DNA of 64,000 nt. Source: Miltoncostaea sp963703045 (GTDB taxonomy: Bacteria; Actinomycetota; Thermoleophilia; Miltoncostaeales; Miltoncostaeaceae). The stretch covers positions 2,418,001 through 2,482,000 of the forward strand of contig OY969782.1 of assembly GCA_963703045.1 (NCBI GenBank), in the 5' to 3' direction. The notes under the pieces are model-generated. The model was not told the DNA's origin. It saw only the letters and a program-made list of their open reading frames with translations, and made no database searches. The translations under genes were made by a program, and so were the position numbers. This document shows positions 16,344 through 24,495 of the stretch, piece after piece. The first letter of the stretch is position 1. The number at the start of each line of letters is the position of its first letter.

Positions 16344-17932
16344 GCCCCCCCGCCCTTTCGGCGCGCGGGCTGCGGGTGGCGGGGCCGGACGGCTCCGTGC
16401 TCGTCGACGGGGTCGACCTCGATCTGCGCGCCGGCGAGGTGCTCGCCCTCGTGGGGGCGAGCGGAGCCGGAAAGAGCCTGACGGCCCTCTCCCTCATCGG
16501 GCTGGTGCCGCCCCCGGCCCGGGCCCTCGGGGGGGTGGTGCTGCTCGGCGGCGACGCCCTACCGGGATCCGCCGCGGGCATGCGGGCGGTCCGCGGCGGA
16601 CGCATCGGGTTCGTGCCGCAGGATCCCGCCGCCGCGCTCGATCCGGTGCGACGCGTGGGCGACCAGGTCGCGGAGACCCTGCGGGCGCACGCCCCGCTCG
16701 GCCGGCACGAGGCCCGCGAGCGGGCCCGCGCGGCCCTGGCCGAGGTCGGCGTGGTGCGCGACGACCACCCGCACCGCCTCTCGGGCGGCCAGCGCCGGCG
16801 CGCCCTGATCGCCATGGCGCTCGGTCCCGGGCCCCGGGTGCTGATCGCCGACGAGCCGACGGCGTCCCTCGACGCCCCGGTGCAGGTCGACATCCTCGAC
16901 CTCATCGATCGCCGCCGCGCCGAGCTCGGCCTCGCGGTGCTGCTGATCTCCCACGATCTCGCCGCGGTGGCGCGCATCGCCGACCGCATCGCCGTGATGG
17001 ACGCCGGCCGCATCGTCGAGACCGGCGACGCGCGGACCGTGCTGACGACGTCCACCCACCCCGTGACGCGGTCCCTGCGGACGGGGCCGGGCCGCGCCCG
17101 CCACGGCCCGGCCCCCGCGGCGTCGGGTGCGCCCCTGCTCGAGGCCCGAGGCCTCGGCCGCACGTTCCCCGGCCGTCGCGGCGCACCGCCGGTGCGGGCC
17201 CTCGCCGACATCGACCTCGCGGTCGGGGAGGGGGAGGTCGTCGGCGTCGTCGGGACGTCCGGGAGCGGCAAGACGACGCTCGGGCGCCTGCTGCTCCGCC
17301 TCGACGCGCCGTCGGCGGGTTCGGCGTGGGTCGCGGGCGTCGACGTCGCATCTGTCGGCGGTGACGACCTCGCCGACGCGCGGCGGGTGGTCCAACCCGT
17401 CTTCCAGGACCCCTACCTCAGCCTCGACCCGAGGCTCAGTGTCGGCGCGTCGATCGCCGAGCCGATGGCGATCCATCGCATGGGGGGCGACTCGCGACGG
17501 GCGCGCCGAGTGTTCCGGCGCGATCGGGTGGCCGACCTCCTGGCGGCGGTCGGACTCGACCCGTCGCTGGCGCGGCGTCGCCCGGCCGAGCTGTCGGGCG
17601 GGCAGCGTCAGCGGGTGGCGCTGGCGCGCGCCCTCGCCCTCGAGCCACGCGCGCTGGTGCTCGACGAACCGGTGTCATCCCTCGACGCCGCGACGGGCGC
17701 GCGGATGATGGATCTGCTCGGCGCCCTGCGGGAGGAGCGGGGCCTGGCCTACCTGTTGATCTCCCACGACCTCGCGGGCGTCGCCGCGGTGTGCGATCGC
17801 GTCGTCGTGCTGCACGAGGGGCGTCTCGTCGAGCAGGGGCACCCCGGCGCGCTGCTGCGGGCGCCGGCGCACCCGGCCACCCGCGCGCTCGCCGAGGCGG
17901 CTCAGGTGCTCTCGGCGGCTCCGTGGGGCTGA
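16340..17932 (+). CDS. oligopeptide ABC transporter, fused DppD-DppF ATPase
   Basis: One polypeptide with two nucleotide-binding domains. In the first, Walker A is GASGAGKS, the signature is LSGGQRRRALIAMALG and Walker B is VLIADEPTASLD. In the second, Walker A is GTSGSGKTT, the signature is LSGGQRQRVALARALA and Walker B is ALVLDEPVSSLD. A short Ala/Pro linker around residue 250 joins them. Each half drives the permease pair by ATP hydrolysis. Fusion of the D and F subunits is common in actinobacteria. The 3' end overlaps a small convergent gene by 31 bp. Confidence 0.9.
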   Translation: MSPPALSARGLRVAGPDGSVLVDGVDLDLRAGEVLALVGASGAGKSLTALSLIGLVPPPARALGGVVLLGGDALPGSAAGMRAVRGGRIGFVPQDPAAALDPVRRVGDQVAETLRAHAPLGRHEARERARAALAEVGVVRDDHPHRLSGGQRRRALIAMALGPGPRVLIADEPTASLDAPVQVDILDLIDRRRAELGLAVLLISHDLAAVARIADRIAVMDAGRIVETGDARTVLTTSTHPVTRSLRTGPGRARHGPAPAASGAPLLEARGLGRTFPGRRGAPPVRALADIDLAVGEGEVVGVVGTSGSGKTTLGRLLLRLDAPSAGSAWVAGVDVASVGGDDLADARRVVQPVFQDPYLSLDPRLSVGASIAEPMAIHRMGGDSRRARRVFRRDRVADLLAAVGLDPSLARRRPAELSGGQRQRVALARALALEPRALVLDEPVSSLDAATGARMMDLLGALREERGLAYLLISHDLAGVAAVCDRVVVLHEGRLVEQGHPGALLRAPAHPATRALAEAAQVLSAAPWG

Positions 17933-18069
17933 TCGGGCGCGACCACCCAGGCGTAGGCCTCGGCGAGCCGCAGCAGGGTCGTGGCGTTCGGCGCCAGCGA
18001 GACCTGCGCCCGGATCGCCCTCAACAGCACCTCTCGGCACTCCGCGTCGGTGTCGGTGGGCTCGCTCAT
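17902..18069 (-). CDS. 55-residue acidic helical protein, unknown
   Basis: MSEPTDTDAECREVLLRAIR, then AQVSLAPNATTLLRLAEAYAWV and a short tail. It is small, amphipathic and helical, without a signal or Cys pair. ATG 18069 has GAGGA 7 nt upstream, a good ribosome binding site, which supports a real gene. It overlaps the convergent ATPase gene by 31 bp. Confidence 0.5.
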   Translation of the reverse strand: MSEPTDTDAECREVLLRAIRAQVSLAPNATTLLRLAEAYAWVVAPDQPHGAAEST

Positions 18070-18215
18070 GCCGGGGTCCTCGTTCGATCGTGGGGACGGG
18101 GCCGACAGTCTAGGCGCGCCGGTCCGGGACCTCGGGCCCGCCTGGGGGGGTCAGGTGCCCTTCTGCGCGGCGGCGCCCTTCCCGTCCGCCGATCCGATGG
18201 GTAGGGTCTCCCCCG

Positions 18216-18347
18216 ATGAACGTCGCCGCCAAATGGGTCGGAAGCGCCGTCGCGGTCCCCGCGCTGGCCGTCGCCATCTACCTCGGCGCCGTCGTCCAGG
18301 TGTACGTCATCGCCTGGGCCGTCGAGATCATCGGGCGCATCTTCTAG
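18216..18347 (+). CDS. 43-residue single-helix membrane peptide
   Basis: MNVAAKWVGSAVAVPALAVA, then IYLGAVVQVYVIAWAVEIIGRIF. Almost wholly hydrophobic with one Lys and one Arg, so one long or two short membrane helices. TAGGGT lies eight bases before ATG, close to the leaderless spacing seen elsewhere. Unrecognised. Confidence 0.45.
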   Translation: MNVAAKWVGSAVAVPALAVAIYLGAVVQVYVIAWAVEIIGRIF

Positions 18348-18503
18348 ACGCCGGCGGCCGCCCGCCGGGCGCCCCGCGCCGGCCGCATCGCGCCGTTCCA
18401 CATCGCCCCGCGCGTGAGACGGGGCCCGGCAGGATCGCCCGCCGCGGGCGGGAAGTGGTGATCCCGCTCACGCTCCGGCGCCCCCGCGCCGATAGGGGTT
18501 GAC

Positions 18504-18589
18504 ATGAGGAACGCGCGCAATCTGCTGGCCGGGGTGCTCGTGCTCTGGCAGCGCTCCTGCTGGCGCTGAGCGCCCGCCGGTCCCGGTGA
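18504..18589 (+). CDS. possible 28-residue membrane microprotein, frame broken
   Basis: The 332 bases between 18348 and 18679 hold no long gene. The only candidate reads MRNARNLLAGVLVL and, after inserting one base near 18552, LAALLLALSARRSR and TGA. AGGGG precedes the ATG. As written the frame stops after 22 codons. A GC palindrome CCGCCCGCGGGCGG lies downstream (18639-18652). Weak. Confidence 0.25.
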
Positions 18590-18679
18590 TCGCGACGGGC
18601 CGGGGCACGTCGCCCCGACCGTGAGCATCGAGGGGAGACCGCCCGCGGGCGGGGATGCCGCCACGCGGGACGATCGAGG

Positions 18680-18765
<86 letters not shown>

Positions 18766-18820
18766 ACGAGGGCCGCGGCAGTATAGCGGGGCCGGCGGGT
18801 CACCTCCTGCGCCTCCGCGC

Positions 18821-18849
18821 TTCACGCCCCGCGGAACCTCTGGTAGCGT
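18821..18849 (+). promoter_or_regulatory. lexA promoter
   Basis: TTCACG, 17 bases, TAGCGT. The LexA box starts five bases after the -10, over the expected transcription start. Inferred from consensus similarity and position. Confidence 0.45.
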
Positions 18850-18853
18850 CACG

Positions 18854-18865
18854 GAACACCTGTTC
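18854..18865. promoter_or_regulatory. LexA (SOS) box upstream of lexA
   Basis: GAAC-ACCT-GTTC, an exact match to the GAAC-N4-GTTC core known from actinobacterial and Bacillus LexA boxes. It is 24 bp before the lexA start, so LexA is expected to repress its own gene. Confidence 0.85.
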
Positions 18866-18889
18866 GCATCCCGGAGGGGGAACCCCGGC

Positions 18890-19492
18890 ATGGACGAGTT
18901 GACCGAGCGGCAGACCGCGATCCTCAGCTTCATCTCGCGTCACTGTCGCGAGAGCGGCTATCCGCCCACCGTCCGGGAGATCGGCCTGGGGGTCGGCCTG
19001 GCCTCCCCTTCGACCGTGCACGCCCATCTCGCGAAGCTCGAGTCGGGCGGCCACATCCGCCGCGACCCGACCAAACCGCGGGCGATGTTCGTGTGCCAGG
19101 ACCCCGACGCCGCCTCCGCCGTCGCGCCGCCCCACCCGGCCGCCCTGCCGCTGCTCGGGTCGGTCGCCGCCGGCGTCCCCCGCCTGGCCGAGCAGGACGT
19201 GGAGGACTGGGTGACGACCCCGTTCGAGGGCGACTTCGTGCTGCGGGTGACCGGTGAGTCGATGATCGACGCGGGCATCCTCGACGGCGACCTCGTGGTG
19301 GTGCGCCGCGCCGACACGGCGCGCGACGGCGAGATCGTGGTCGGCATGATCGATGACGAGGCGACCGTCAAGCGCCTGCGGCGCGTCGACGGCATGGTGC
19401 ACCTGATGCCCGAGAACCCCGCCTTCGCGCCGATCGTGTCCGATCAGGTACGCCTCGCGGGCGTGGTCGTGGGGGTCCTCCGCTCGCTCTGA
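18890..19492 (+). CDS. lexA: SOS repressor LexA
   Basis: 200 aa. The N-terminal winged helix has TERQTAILSFISRHCRESGY and PPTVREIGLGVGLASPSTVH. The peptidase domain has cleavage site Ala94-Gly95 in LLGSVAAGVP, nucleophile Ser124 in VTGESMIDAG and general base Lys161 in DEATVKRLRR. All three elements needed for RecA-stimulated self-cleavage are present. GGAGGGGG lies 9 nt upstream of ATG. It represses DNA-damage genes; in this window the dinB gene carries a matching box. Confidence 0.96.
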   Translation: MDELTERQTAILSFISRHCRESGYPPTVREIGLGVGLASPSTVHAHLAKLESGGHIRRDPTKPRAMFVCQDPDAASAVAPPHPAALPLLGSVAAGVPRLAEQDVEDWVTTPFEGDFVLRVTGESMIDAGILDGDLVVVRRADTARDGEIVVGMIDDEATVKRLRRVDGMVHLMPENPAFAPIVSDQVRLAGVVVGVLRSL

Positions 19493-19509
19493 GCGGGCCC
19501 GCCCGCCGC

Positions 19510-20403
19510 TCAGCGCACGCGGATCGCCCGCGCCGGGTGGGGTGGTCGCGCCGCCCCTGTGGGGTGGAGGATGGCGGCGAGGTCCTCGACCCCGTCCACG
19601 AGCCGGGGACCGGGCCGCGTCCAGCACGCGTTGGCGTTGACGGCCCAGACCGCGACGTCCGGTGGCAGCGCCCCCCGTCCCAGCAGATCGCGGGTCGCCG
19701 CGGCGGCCCCGCCGAGGTCGAGACCGCACGGGGCGCAGATCACGACCTCGGGCCGGCAGGCACCGACGTCGTCCCACGAGAGGCGCTCCGAGCGCCCGCC
19801 GGGCGTGCCCCGCACGCAGTGCCCTCCGGCCCGCGCGACCATCTCGGGGATCCAGTGGCCGGGCGCGTACGGCGGATCGGTCCACTCGAGCACGAGCGTC
19901 GCCACCGGGGCCTCGGTCCGGGTGCGCTCGCCCACCGCGTCGAGGCGGCGCCGTAGGGCGTCGACCAGGCGCCGCGCCGCGTCGTCCGCCCCGACGGCCC
20001 GCCCGAGCTGCGTGACCGAGCCGAGCACCGACGCGAGGTCGGTCGGCGCCACCGTGACCACCTCGCCGGCGCAGCCCAGGTGCTCGAGCGCCTCGCCCAC
20101 GTCGCGGGCGTCGACCGCGCAGACCGCGCACAGGTCCTGCGTGACGACGAGGTCGGCGTCGAGCTCGGCCAGGGCCCCGCGGTCGAGGCGGTACAGCTCC
20201 TCGCCGCGGGCGACGGCGGCGGCCACCGCGGCGTCGATGCCGGCGGGCGTCAGCCCCTCGGGCAACCCGCTGGTCGAGACGATGCGTCGCGTGCGCGCCT
20301 GCGGCGGGTGGTCGCACTCGAAGGTGACGCCGACCACGTCGTCCCCCGCGCCCAGGGCGAACAGGATCTCCGTCGCCGAGGGCAGCAGGGACACGATGCG
20401 CAC
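19510..20403 (-). CDS. BtuF/FhuD-like substrate-binding fold protein, probably cytoplasmic
   Basis: Starts directly with VRIVSLLPSATEILFALGAG, the conserved opening of TroA-type binding-protein domains for cobalamin and siderophores. FECDHPPQARTRRIV, DLVVTQDLCAVCAV (as in cobalamin-binding homologues) and HWIPEMVARAGGHCV follow. There is no signal peptide, so this is the stand-alone cytoplasmic type of unclear ligand rather than a classical importer subunit, and no permease adjoins it. 297 aa. GTG 20403 lies six bases after TACCCT, a leaderless arrangement, divergent from rnpB. Confidence 0.75.
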   Translation of the reverse strand: MRIVSLLPSATEILFALGAGDDVVGVTFECDHPPQARTRRIVSTSGLPEGLTPAGIDAAVAAAVARGEELYRLDRGALAELDADLVVTQDLCAVCAVDARDVGEALEHLGCAGEVVTVAPTDLASVLGSVTQLGRAVGADDAARRLVDALRRRLDAVGERTRTEAPVATLVLEWTDPPYAPGHWIPEMVARAGGHCVRGTPGGRSERLSWDDVGACRPEVVICAPCGLDLGGAAAATRDLLGRGALPPDVAVWAVNANACWTRPGPRLVDGVEDLAAILHPTGAARPPHPARAIRVR

Positions 20404-20409
20404 GGGGGG

Positions 20410-20415
20410 AGGGTA
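20410..20415 (-). promoter_or_regulatory. -10 hexamer of leaderless BtuF-like gene
   Basis: TACCCT on minus, six bases, GTG 20403. A matching TACCCT on plus at 20421-20426 probably starts rnpB, so two promoters lie back to back. Confidence 0.45.
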
Positions 20416-20430
20416 CGCGCTACCCTGGCG

Positions 20431-20771
20431 GCGCAGGCCAGGCAGCCGCGGGCCGCTTCGGCGGTTCGAGGAAAGTCCGGACACCGCAGAGCAGGGTGCT
20501 GGTTAACGGCCAGCGGGGGAAACCCCAGGGAAAGTGCCACAGAAACGACACAGCCATCGGCGTCCGCGTCGGCGGCAACGGTGAAAAGGTGCGGTAAGAG
20601 CGCACCAGCGGTCTGGTGACAGGCCGGCTGGGTAAACCCCACTCGGTGCAAGGCCAAATCGGGGCGTCACGGGTTGCTCGCCCAGTCCCAGGTCGGCCGC
20701 ATGAGGCGTCCCGTGAGGGACGTCCCAGATGGATGGCTGCCCACGACAGAATCCGGCTTACGGCCTGCTGA
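20431..20771 (+). ncRNA. rnpB: RNase P RNA (class A)
   Basis: Catalytic RNA of ribonuclease P, which trims tRNA 5' ends. Conserved blocks are unmistakable: GAGGAAAGTCCGGAC (CRI), CACAGAAACGACACAGCC, GGTAAGAGCGCACC, TGGTGACAGGCCGGCTGGGT, GGTGCAAGGCCAAAT, and the CRV block ACAGAATCCGGCTTACGGCC. Helix P1 is GCAGGCC (20433-20439) with GGCCTGC (20762-20768). Exact ends are estimated to within a few bases. An intrinsic terminator follows immediately. Confidence 0.95.
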
Positions 20772-20773
20772 CC

Positions 20774-20799
20774 CTGACGCCCACCTCGGTGGGCGTCAG
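20774..20799 (+). terminator. rnpB terminator
   Basis: CTGACGCCCAC - CTCG - GTGGGCGTCAG, a perfect 11-bp stem with a 4-base loop, starting five bases after the P1 helix of rnpB. Confidence 0.8.
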
Positions 20800-20822
20800 G
20801 CATTTCCGGGACCGTGCCGGGC

Positions 20823-21542
20823 TCAGTGGCCGGGCGGTGACTCCGGCGGCGTCCGGTGCGCGCGAGCCTGCTCGAATCCGCGCGCGACGGCGGCCTGCAC
20901 GTGGTCGACGGCGGCGTGCAGCGCCGGCATCGCGAGGGGCTCCATCGCGACGCCCTCGCGCTGCGCCGACTCGGCCTCGACGATCACCGCGGCGGCGATG
21001 CGGGTGTGCTCGACGATGACGCGGACACCCGATGCGCCCTGGAGCCCGCCGCGCAGGCCCGCCAGCTCGGCGCGGCCGGTCGTCGCGCCGGGGCGCCCGC
21101 TGTCGAGCGCGCCCGCGAGCACCCGCACGAAGCGCACGGTGAGCCGCCGCATCGCGGTGGGGCTGGGGGCGGGCAGCGGTGTCGGCACCCCGGCGTCGTA
21201 GCCCTCGATCACGCGCGCGACGATCGCCTCGGTGCGGGCGTTCAGCTCGCGCGCCAGGAGGGGGCAGGCGGGGATGTCCTGCGGGGCGCGGCGCAGACGA
21301 CGGGCCTGCGGCGCGGGCGCGCCCCGCCGCGACAACCAGGTCCGCAACTCCTCGAGCTCGAAGCGCCGGTGCCCGCCGACCGTGCGGTGCGACGGCAGCC
21401 GTCCACCGTCCGCCCAGCCCCGCACGGTGGCGACGCTCACTCCCAGCAGGGCGGCCGCCTCGCTCGCCGTCAGCGTGCGAGGTCCCCGGTCGCGGTCGGC
21501 GCGGGGCGCGCGCGCCCGCGGCCAGCCGTCGTCGTCTGTCAT
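20823..21542 (-). CDS. MerR-like helix-turn-helix regulator
   Basis: 239 aa. Residues 22-72 are an excisionase/BldC-type MerR helix-turn-helix: TLTASEAAALLGVSVATVRG, then WADGGRLPSHRTVGGHRRFE. The rest is a long Ala/Arg-rich helical domain (MRRLTVRFVRVLAGALDSGR, VIVEHTRIAAAVIVEAESAQ) that may sense a ligand or dimerise; I cannot name it. It is divergent from the atypical histidine kinase gene with a 110-bp shared upstream region, so a functional link is possible. Confidence 0.7.
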   Translation of the reverse strand: MTDDDGWPRARAPRADRDRGPRTLTASEAAALLGVSVATVRGWADGGRLPSHRTVGGHRRFELEELRTWLSRRGAPAPQARRLRRAPQDIPACPLLARELNARTEAIVARVIEGYDAGVPTPLPAPSPTAMRRLTVRFVRVLAGALDSGRPGATTGRAELAGLRGGLQGASGVRVIVEHTRIAAAVIVEAESAQREGVAMEPLAMPALHAAVDHVQAAVARGFEQARAHRTPPESPPGH

Positions 21543-21652
21543 ATGCGCATCGTGTACGCCACCCGCGCCCTCCGCCGTCCACGTCGTCCGGGCCGCTCCG
21601 GGGGAGCCGCCGGGAAGGACTTTCGCCCGCGCGGGGCGAAGCCCTGCCGCAG

Positions 21653-23365
21653 ATGCATCACGAACCCCGCTCCCGTCGGCCGTGGCGCGCCGCCCTCGTG
21701 GCGGCCGTCTCGGCGCTCGTGGCGTTCGGGCTCGTCGCCGCCCTCGCCCTCGGCATGGACCTGCGCCGCGAGACGGCGCGCACCGGCGCGCCCCTCGCGC
21801 GCACCGCCGACGCGCTCGCGGCCCGGATCGACCCGGGGCGCACCGCCCAGGCGCGGGCCGCGCTCGCGGAGACCGGTGCCGACGCGCGTCTGCTCGGGCC
21901 GGCCGGGCGCGTGCGCATCCAGACCGGTCCGGACGCGGGCGTCTGGGACGCCGGCGCGACCGGCACGCCCGGGGCGCTGGCGACCGTGGGGGTCTCCGGG
22001 TGGCGGCTCCGCGACGGCGCCGTCGAGGCGCGGCGCACGTTGCCCTCGGGGGGCGCGGTGGTCCTGCGCGAGGCCCTGCGCCCCGGGGCGGGCACCCTCG
22101 GGGCGTCGGCCACCCCGGTCGGGGCCCTGGTCGCCGGCCTCGCCCTGCTGGCCGGCGTGGCGGGGTGGCTGCTCGCCACCCGCACGAACCGTCGCCTGAG
22201 GGCCCTCGCGGGCACCGCCGAAGCGGTCGCCGCCGGCCGCTTGCCCCCGGCGCTCCCGCCCGGCCGCGGCGACTGGGGACGGCTCGCCGATGCGATCGGC
22301 GCCGTGTCGAGCCGGGCCGGCGACCTGCAGGCCGCCACCGAGGCGCGCATGGACGCGCTCGGCGCCGCCCTGGCCCCCCTCGCGCACCCGGTCGCCGCGC
22401 GCACGCCCTCCGGCGGCCTCATCCGCAACGAGGCGCTCGAGCGCCTCACGGGCCGGCTCGGGCCGGCCGACGCTGCCCAGGTCGACGATGCGGTGCGCCT
22501 CGGCCTCTCCGCGACGGGCCCGGTGGCCCACGGCCTGACGCTCTCGGACGGCCGGGCGCTCGAGGTCGAGGCCTGGGCGGTCCCCGGTGGCCGTGTCGTG
22601 GCGGTCGGCGAGCGGACCGAGCAGGAGCGGCTCGCGCGTGTGCGGCGGCAGATCACCGGCGCGGCGGCGCGGCACCTGCAGGCGCCGGTGAGCGAGATCC
22701 AGGGGCTCGGCGCCGACCTCCTCGGGCAGGTGCCCCCGGCCGCGGCGACCACGGTGCAGCGCATCCAGGCCGCGGGCGACCGGATGGAGCGGCTGGTGTC
22801 GCAGTTGCTGCGCGGCACGGCGAACGACCCGCGCGCGCGTCCCGTGAAGCTGCGGCCGGTGGGGGCCGCCGGCCTCGCCTACGGCCTCGGCGCCGCGTTC
22901 GACCGCCGCCTGCGCGACCGCGGCCTGCGCCTCGAGACCGCCCTGCCGGCCGACCTGCCGCCCATCCGCACCGACTCCGCCCTGCTGCACGAGATCCTGA
23001 CCGAGCTGATCGCCAACGCGGCCACGTTCACGCCGCGCGGCGGCACCATCACCCTGTCCGGCCGCGCCATGCCGGGCGGCCGCATCGAGCTCACCGTGGC
23101 CGACACGGGCCCGGGGGTGCGCGGGGACGAGCTGCACCTCGTGACCGAGCGCTTCGCGCGCGGCGCGGGCTCGAGCGGGTTCCCCGGCGCGGGCCTCGGT
23201 CTCGGCGTCGCCGCGGCGCTCGCCGAGCGCCTGGGCGGCCATCTGACCCTCGGGGCGGGCCCCGGCGGCCGCGCGCTGCTCGATCTGCCCGCGGTCGGGG
23301 TCGCCTCCGGCTCCGCCCCCGACCGCGCAGCCGCGGTCACGCCGGCGGGAGCGCCCGCTCCATGA
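21653..23365 (+). CDS. membrane sensor histidine kinase with degenerate phospho-acceptor box
   Basis: 570 aa. Two membrane helices (about 12-34 and 152-175) flank an extracytoplasmic domain. A HAMP-like segment follows (TRTNRRLRALAGTAEAVAAG), then a PAS-like region and the kinase core. The ATP-binding boxes are intact: N box LHEILTELIANAATFTPRGG, G1 VADTGPGVRG, G2 GAGLGLGVAAALAERLGG. The dimerisation helix reads ITGAAARHLQAPVSEIQGLG. Aligned to the usual SHELRTPL, the phospho-His position (340) is Arg and a His sits one place later (341). No response regulator adjoins it. It could be a kinase with a shifted His or a pseudokinase. The 3' end overlaps the convergent GNAT gene. Confidence 0.8.
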   Translation: MHHEPRSRRPWRAALVAAVSALVAFGLVAALALGMDLRRETARTGAPLARTADALAARIDPGRTAQARAALAETGADARLLGPAGRVRIQTGPDAGVWDAGATGTPGALATVGVSGWRLRDGAVEARRTLPSGGAVVLREALRPGAGTLGASATPVGALVAGLALLAGVAGWLLATRTNRRLRALAGTAEAVAAGRLPPALPPGRGDWGRLADAIGAVSSRAGDLQAATEARMDALGAALAPLAHPVAARTPSGGLIRNEALERLTGRLGPADAAQVDDAVRLGLSATGPVAHGLTLSDGRALEVEAWAVPGGRVVAVGERTEQERLARVRRQITGAAARHLQAPVSEIQGLGADLLGQVPPAAATTVQRIQAAGDRMERLVSQLLRGTANDPRARPVKLRPVGAAGLAYGLGAAFDRRLRDRGLRLETALPADLPPIRTDSALLHEILTELIANAATFTPRGGTITLSGRAMPGGRIELTVADTGPGVRGDELHLVTERFARGAGSSGFPGAGLGLGVAAALAERLGGHLTLGAGPGGRALLDLPAVGVASGSAPDRAAAVTPAGAPAP

Positions 23366-23954
23366 AGGCGGCGCCGGGCGAGCCGAAGAGCGTCCGCCCG
23401 GCGATCCAGCGGCGCCGGCGCGTCTGACGGAACCCGTAGCCGTCGTAGAGCGACCGCGCGGCCGTGTTGTCGAGCGCGACCCAGAGCGTCAGCCGGGAGC
23501 GCCCGTCGGCGAGCGCCTCCTCCTCGCAGCGGCGTAGCAGGGCACGGGCGACGCCACGCCGGCGGGCCCACGCGGCGACCGCGAGCTCGTCGATGTACGC
23601 CTCGTCGGGCTGCATGCGGCCGTGGCCGATGAGGCTGAGCACCAGCAGCGCCCGCAGGGACCGGAGCACACCGATCTCGACGGCGATGGCTCTCAGGTAG
23701 TCGGCGCCGGACTCCTCCTCGAGCGCCATGTGCACCGCGCCGGCCACCCGCCCGTCGACCTCGGCGACCCAGTGCCGGGAGCCCCGGGGGTCGGCCAGGT
23801 CGCGCAGCAGCAGGGCCTCGATGCCCCGGGTGGCGAGCGCGCCGAAGGCGGGGCGGTACTTGGACCCGAGCGCCTCGGCCGTCAGCTCGGCCACGGCGGC
23901 GGCGTCGTCCGGGCGCGAGGGGCGGATCAGCGGAGGGGCCGGAGCGGGATCCAT
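23337..23954 (-). CDS. GNAT-family N-acetyltransferase
   Basis: 205 aa. GNAT fold: LIRPSRPDDAAAVAELTAEA at the N-terminus, acetyl-CoA-binding motif A EAYIDELAVAAWARRRGVAR followed by ALLRRCEEEA, and motif B ALDNTAARSLYDGYGFRQT. The acceptor substrate is unknown. ATG 23954 is seven bases after TACGAT, leaderless. It overlaps the histidine kinase gene tail-to-tail by 29 bp. Confidence 0.85.
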   Translation of the reverse strand: MDPAPAPPLIRPSRPDDAAAVAELTAEALGSKYRPAFGALATRGIEALLLRDLADPRGSRHWVAEVDGRVAGAVHMALEEESGADYLRAIAVEIGVLRSLRALLVLSLIGHGRMQPDEAYIDELAVAAWARRRGVARALLRRCEEEALADGRSRLTLWVALDNTAARSLYDGYGFRQTRRRRWIAGRTLFGSPGAAFMERALPPA

Positions 23955-23961
23955 CGCCCCG

Positions 23962-23967
23962 ATCGTA
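23962..23967 (-). promoter_or_regulatory. -10 hexamer of leaderless GNAT gene
   Basis: TACGAT (minus), seven bases, ATG 23954. Confidence 0.4.
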
Positions 23968-24028
23968 GAACGTCGGCGACGGCCGGCCGCGCGGTACCCT
24001 CCGGCCTGCCCACCCGACGGAGGTGACC

Positions 24029-24493
24029 GTGGCGCGACCCCAGGCCGGACAGCCGGCTCCCGACTTCAGCCTCGAGGCCGACGACGGCTCGACCGTGAGC
24101 CTCACCGATCTCGCGGGTACGACGGTCGCCCTCTACTTCTACCCCAAGGACGCCACGGCGGGCTGCACCACCCAGGCCTGCGAGTTCCGCGACATGCGCG
24201 TCGACTACGACGCCGCCGGCGTGCGCGTGATCGGCGTCAGCCCCGATCCCCGGGCCAGCCACGAGAAGTTCCGCGACGCGAACGGCCTGGGGTTCACGCT
24301 GCTCAGCGACCCCGATCACGCGGCGGCCGAGGCCTTCGGCGTGTGGGTGGAGAAGTCGATGTACGGCCGCACCTACATGGGCGTCGAGCGCAGCACCTTC
24401 GTCATCGGTCCCGACGGCGTCCTGATCGACGCGCTCTACAAGGTGAAGCCCAAGGGCCACGCGGCGTCGCTGCTGGAGCTGGTCGGGAGCTGA
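24029..24493 (+). CDS. bcp: thioredoxin-dependent peroxiredoxin, Bcp/PrxQ type
   Basis: Reduces hydroperoxides through an active Cys. APDFSLEADDGSTVSLTDLA, LYFYPKDATAGCTTQACEFR with the peroxidatic Cys and the resolving Cys five residues later (C-x4-C), and VIGVSPDPRASHEKFRDANG are classic Bcp motifs. 154 aa. GTG 24029 is preferred to GTG 24023 because GGAGG overlaps the earlier codon and gives a 5-nt spacing to 24029. Followed after 2 bp by the next gene. Confidence 0.92.
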   Translation: MARPQAGQPAPDFSLEADDGSTVSLTDLAGTTVALYFYPKDATAGCTTQACEFRDMRVDYDAAGVRVIGVSPDPRASHEKFRDANGLGFTLLSDPDHAAAEAFGVWVEKSMYGRTYMGVERSTFVIGPDGVLIDALYKVKPKGHAASLLELVGS

Positions 24494-24495
24494 GC

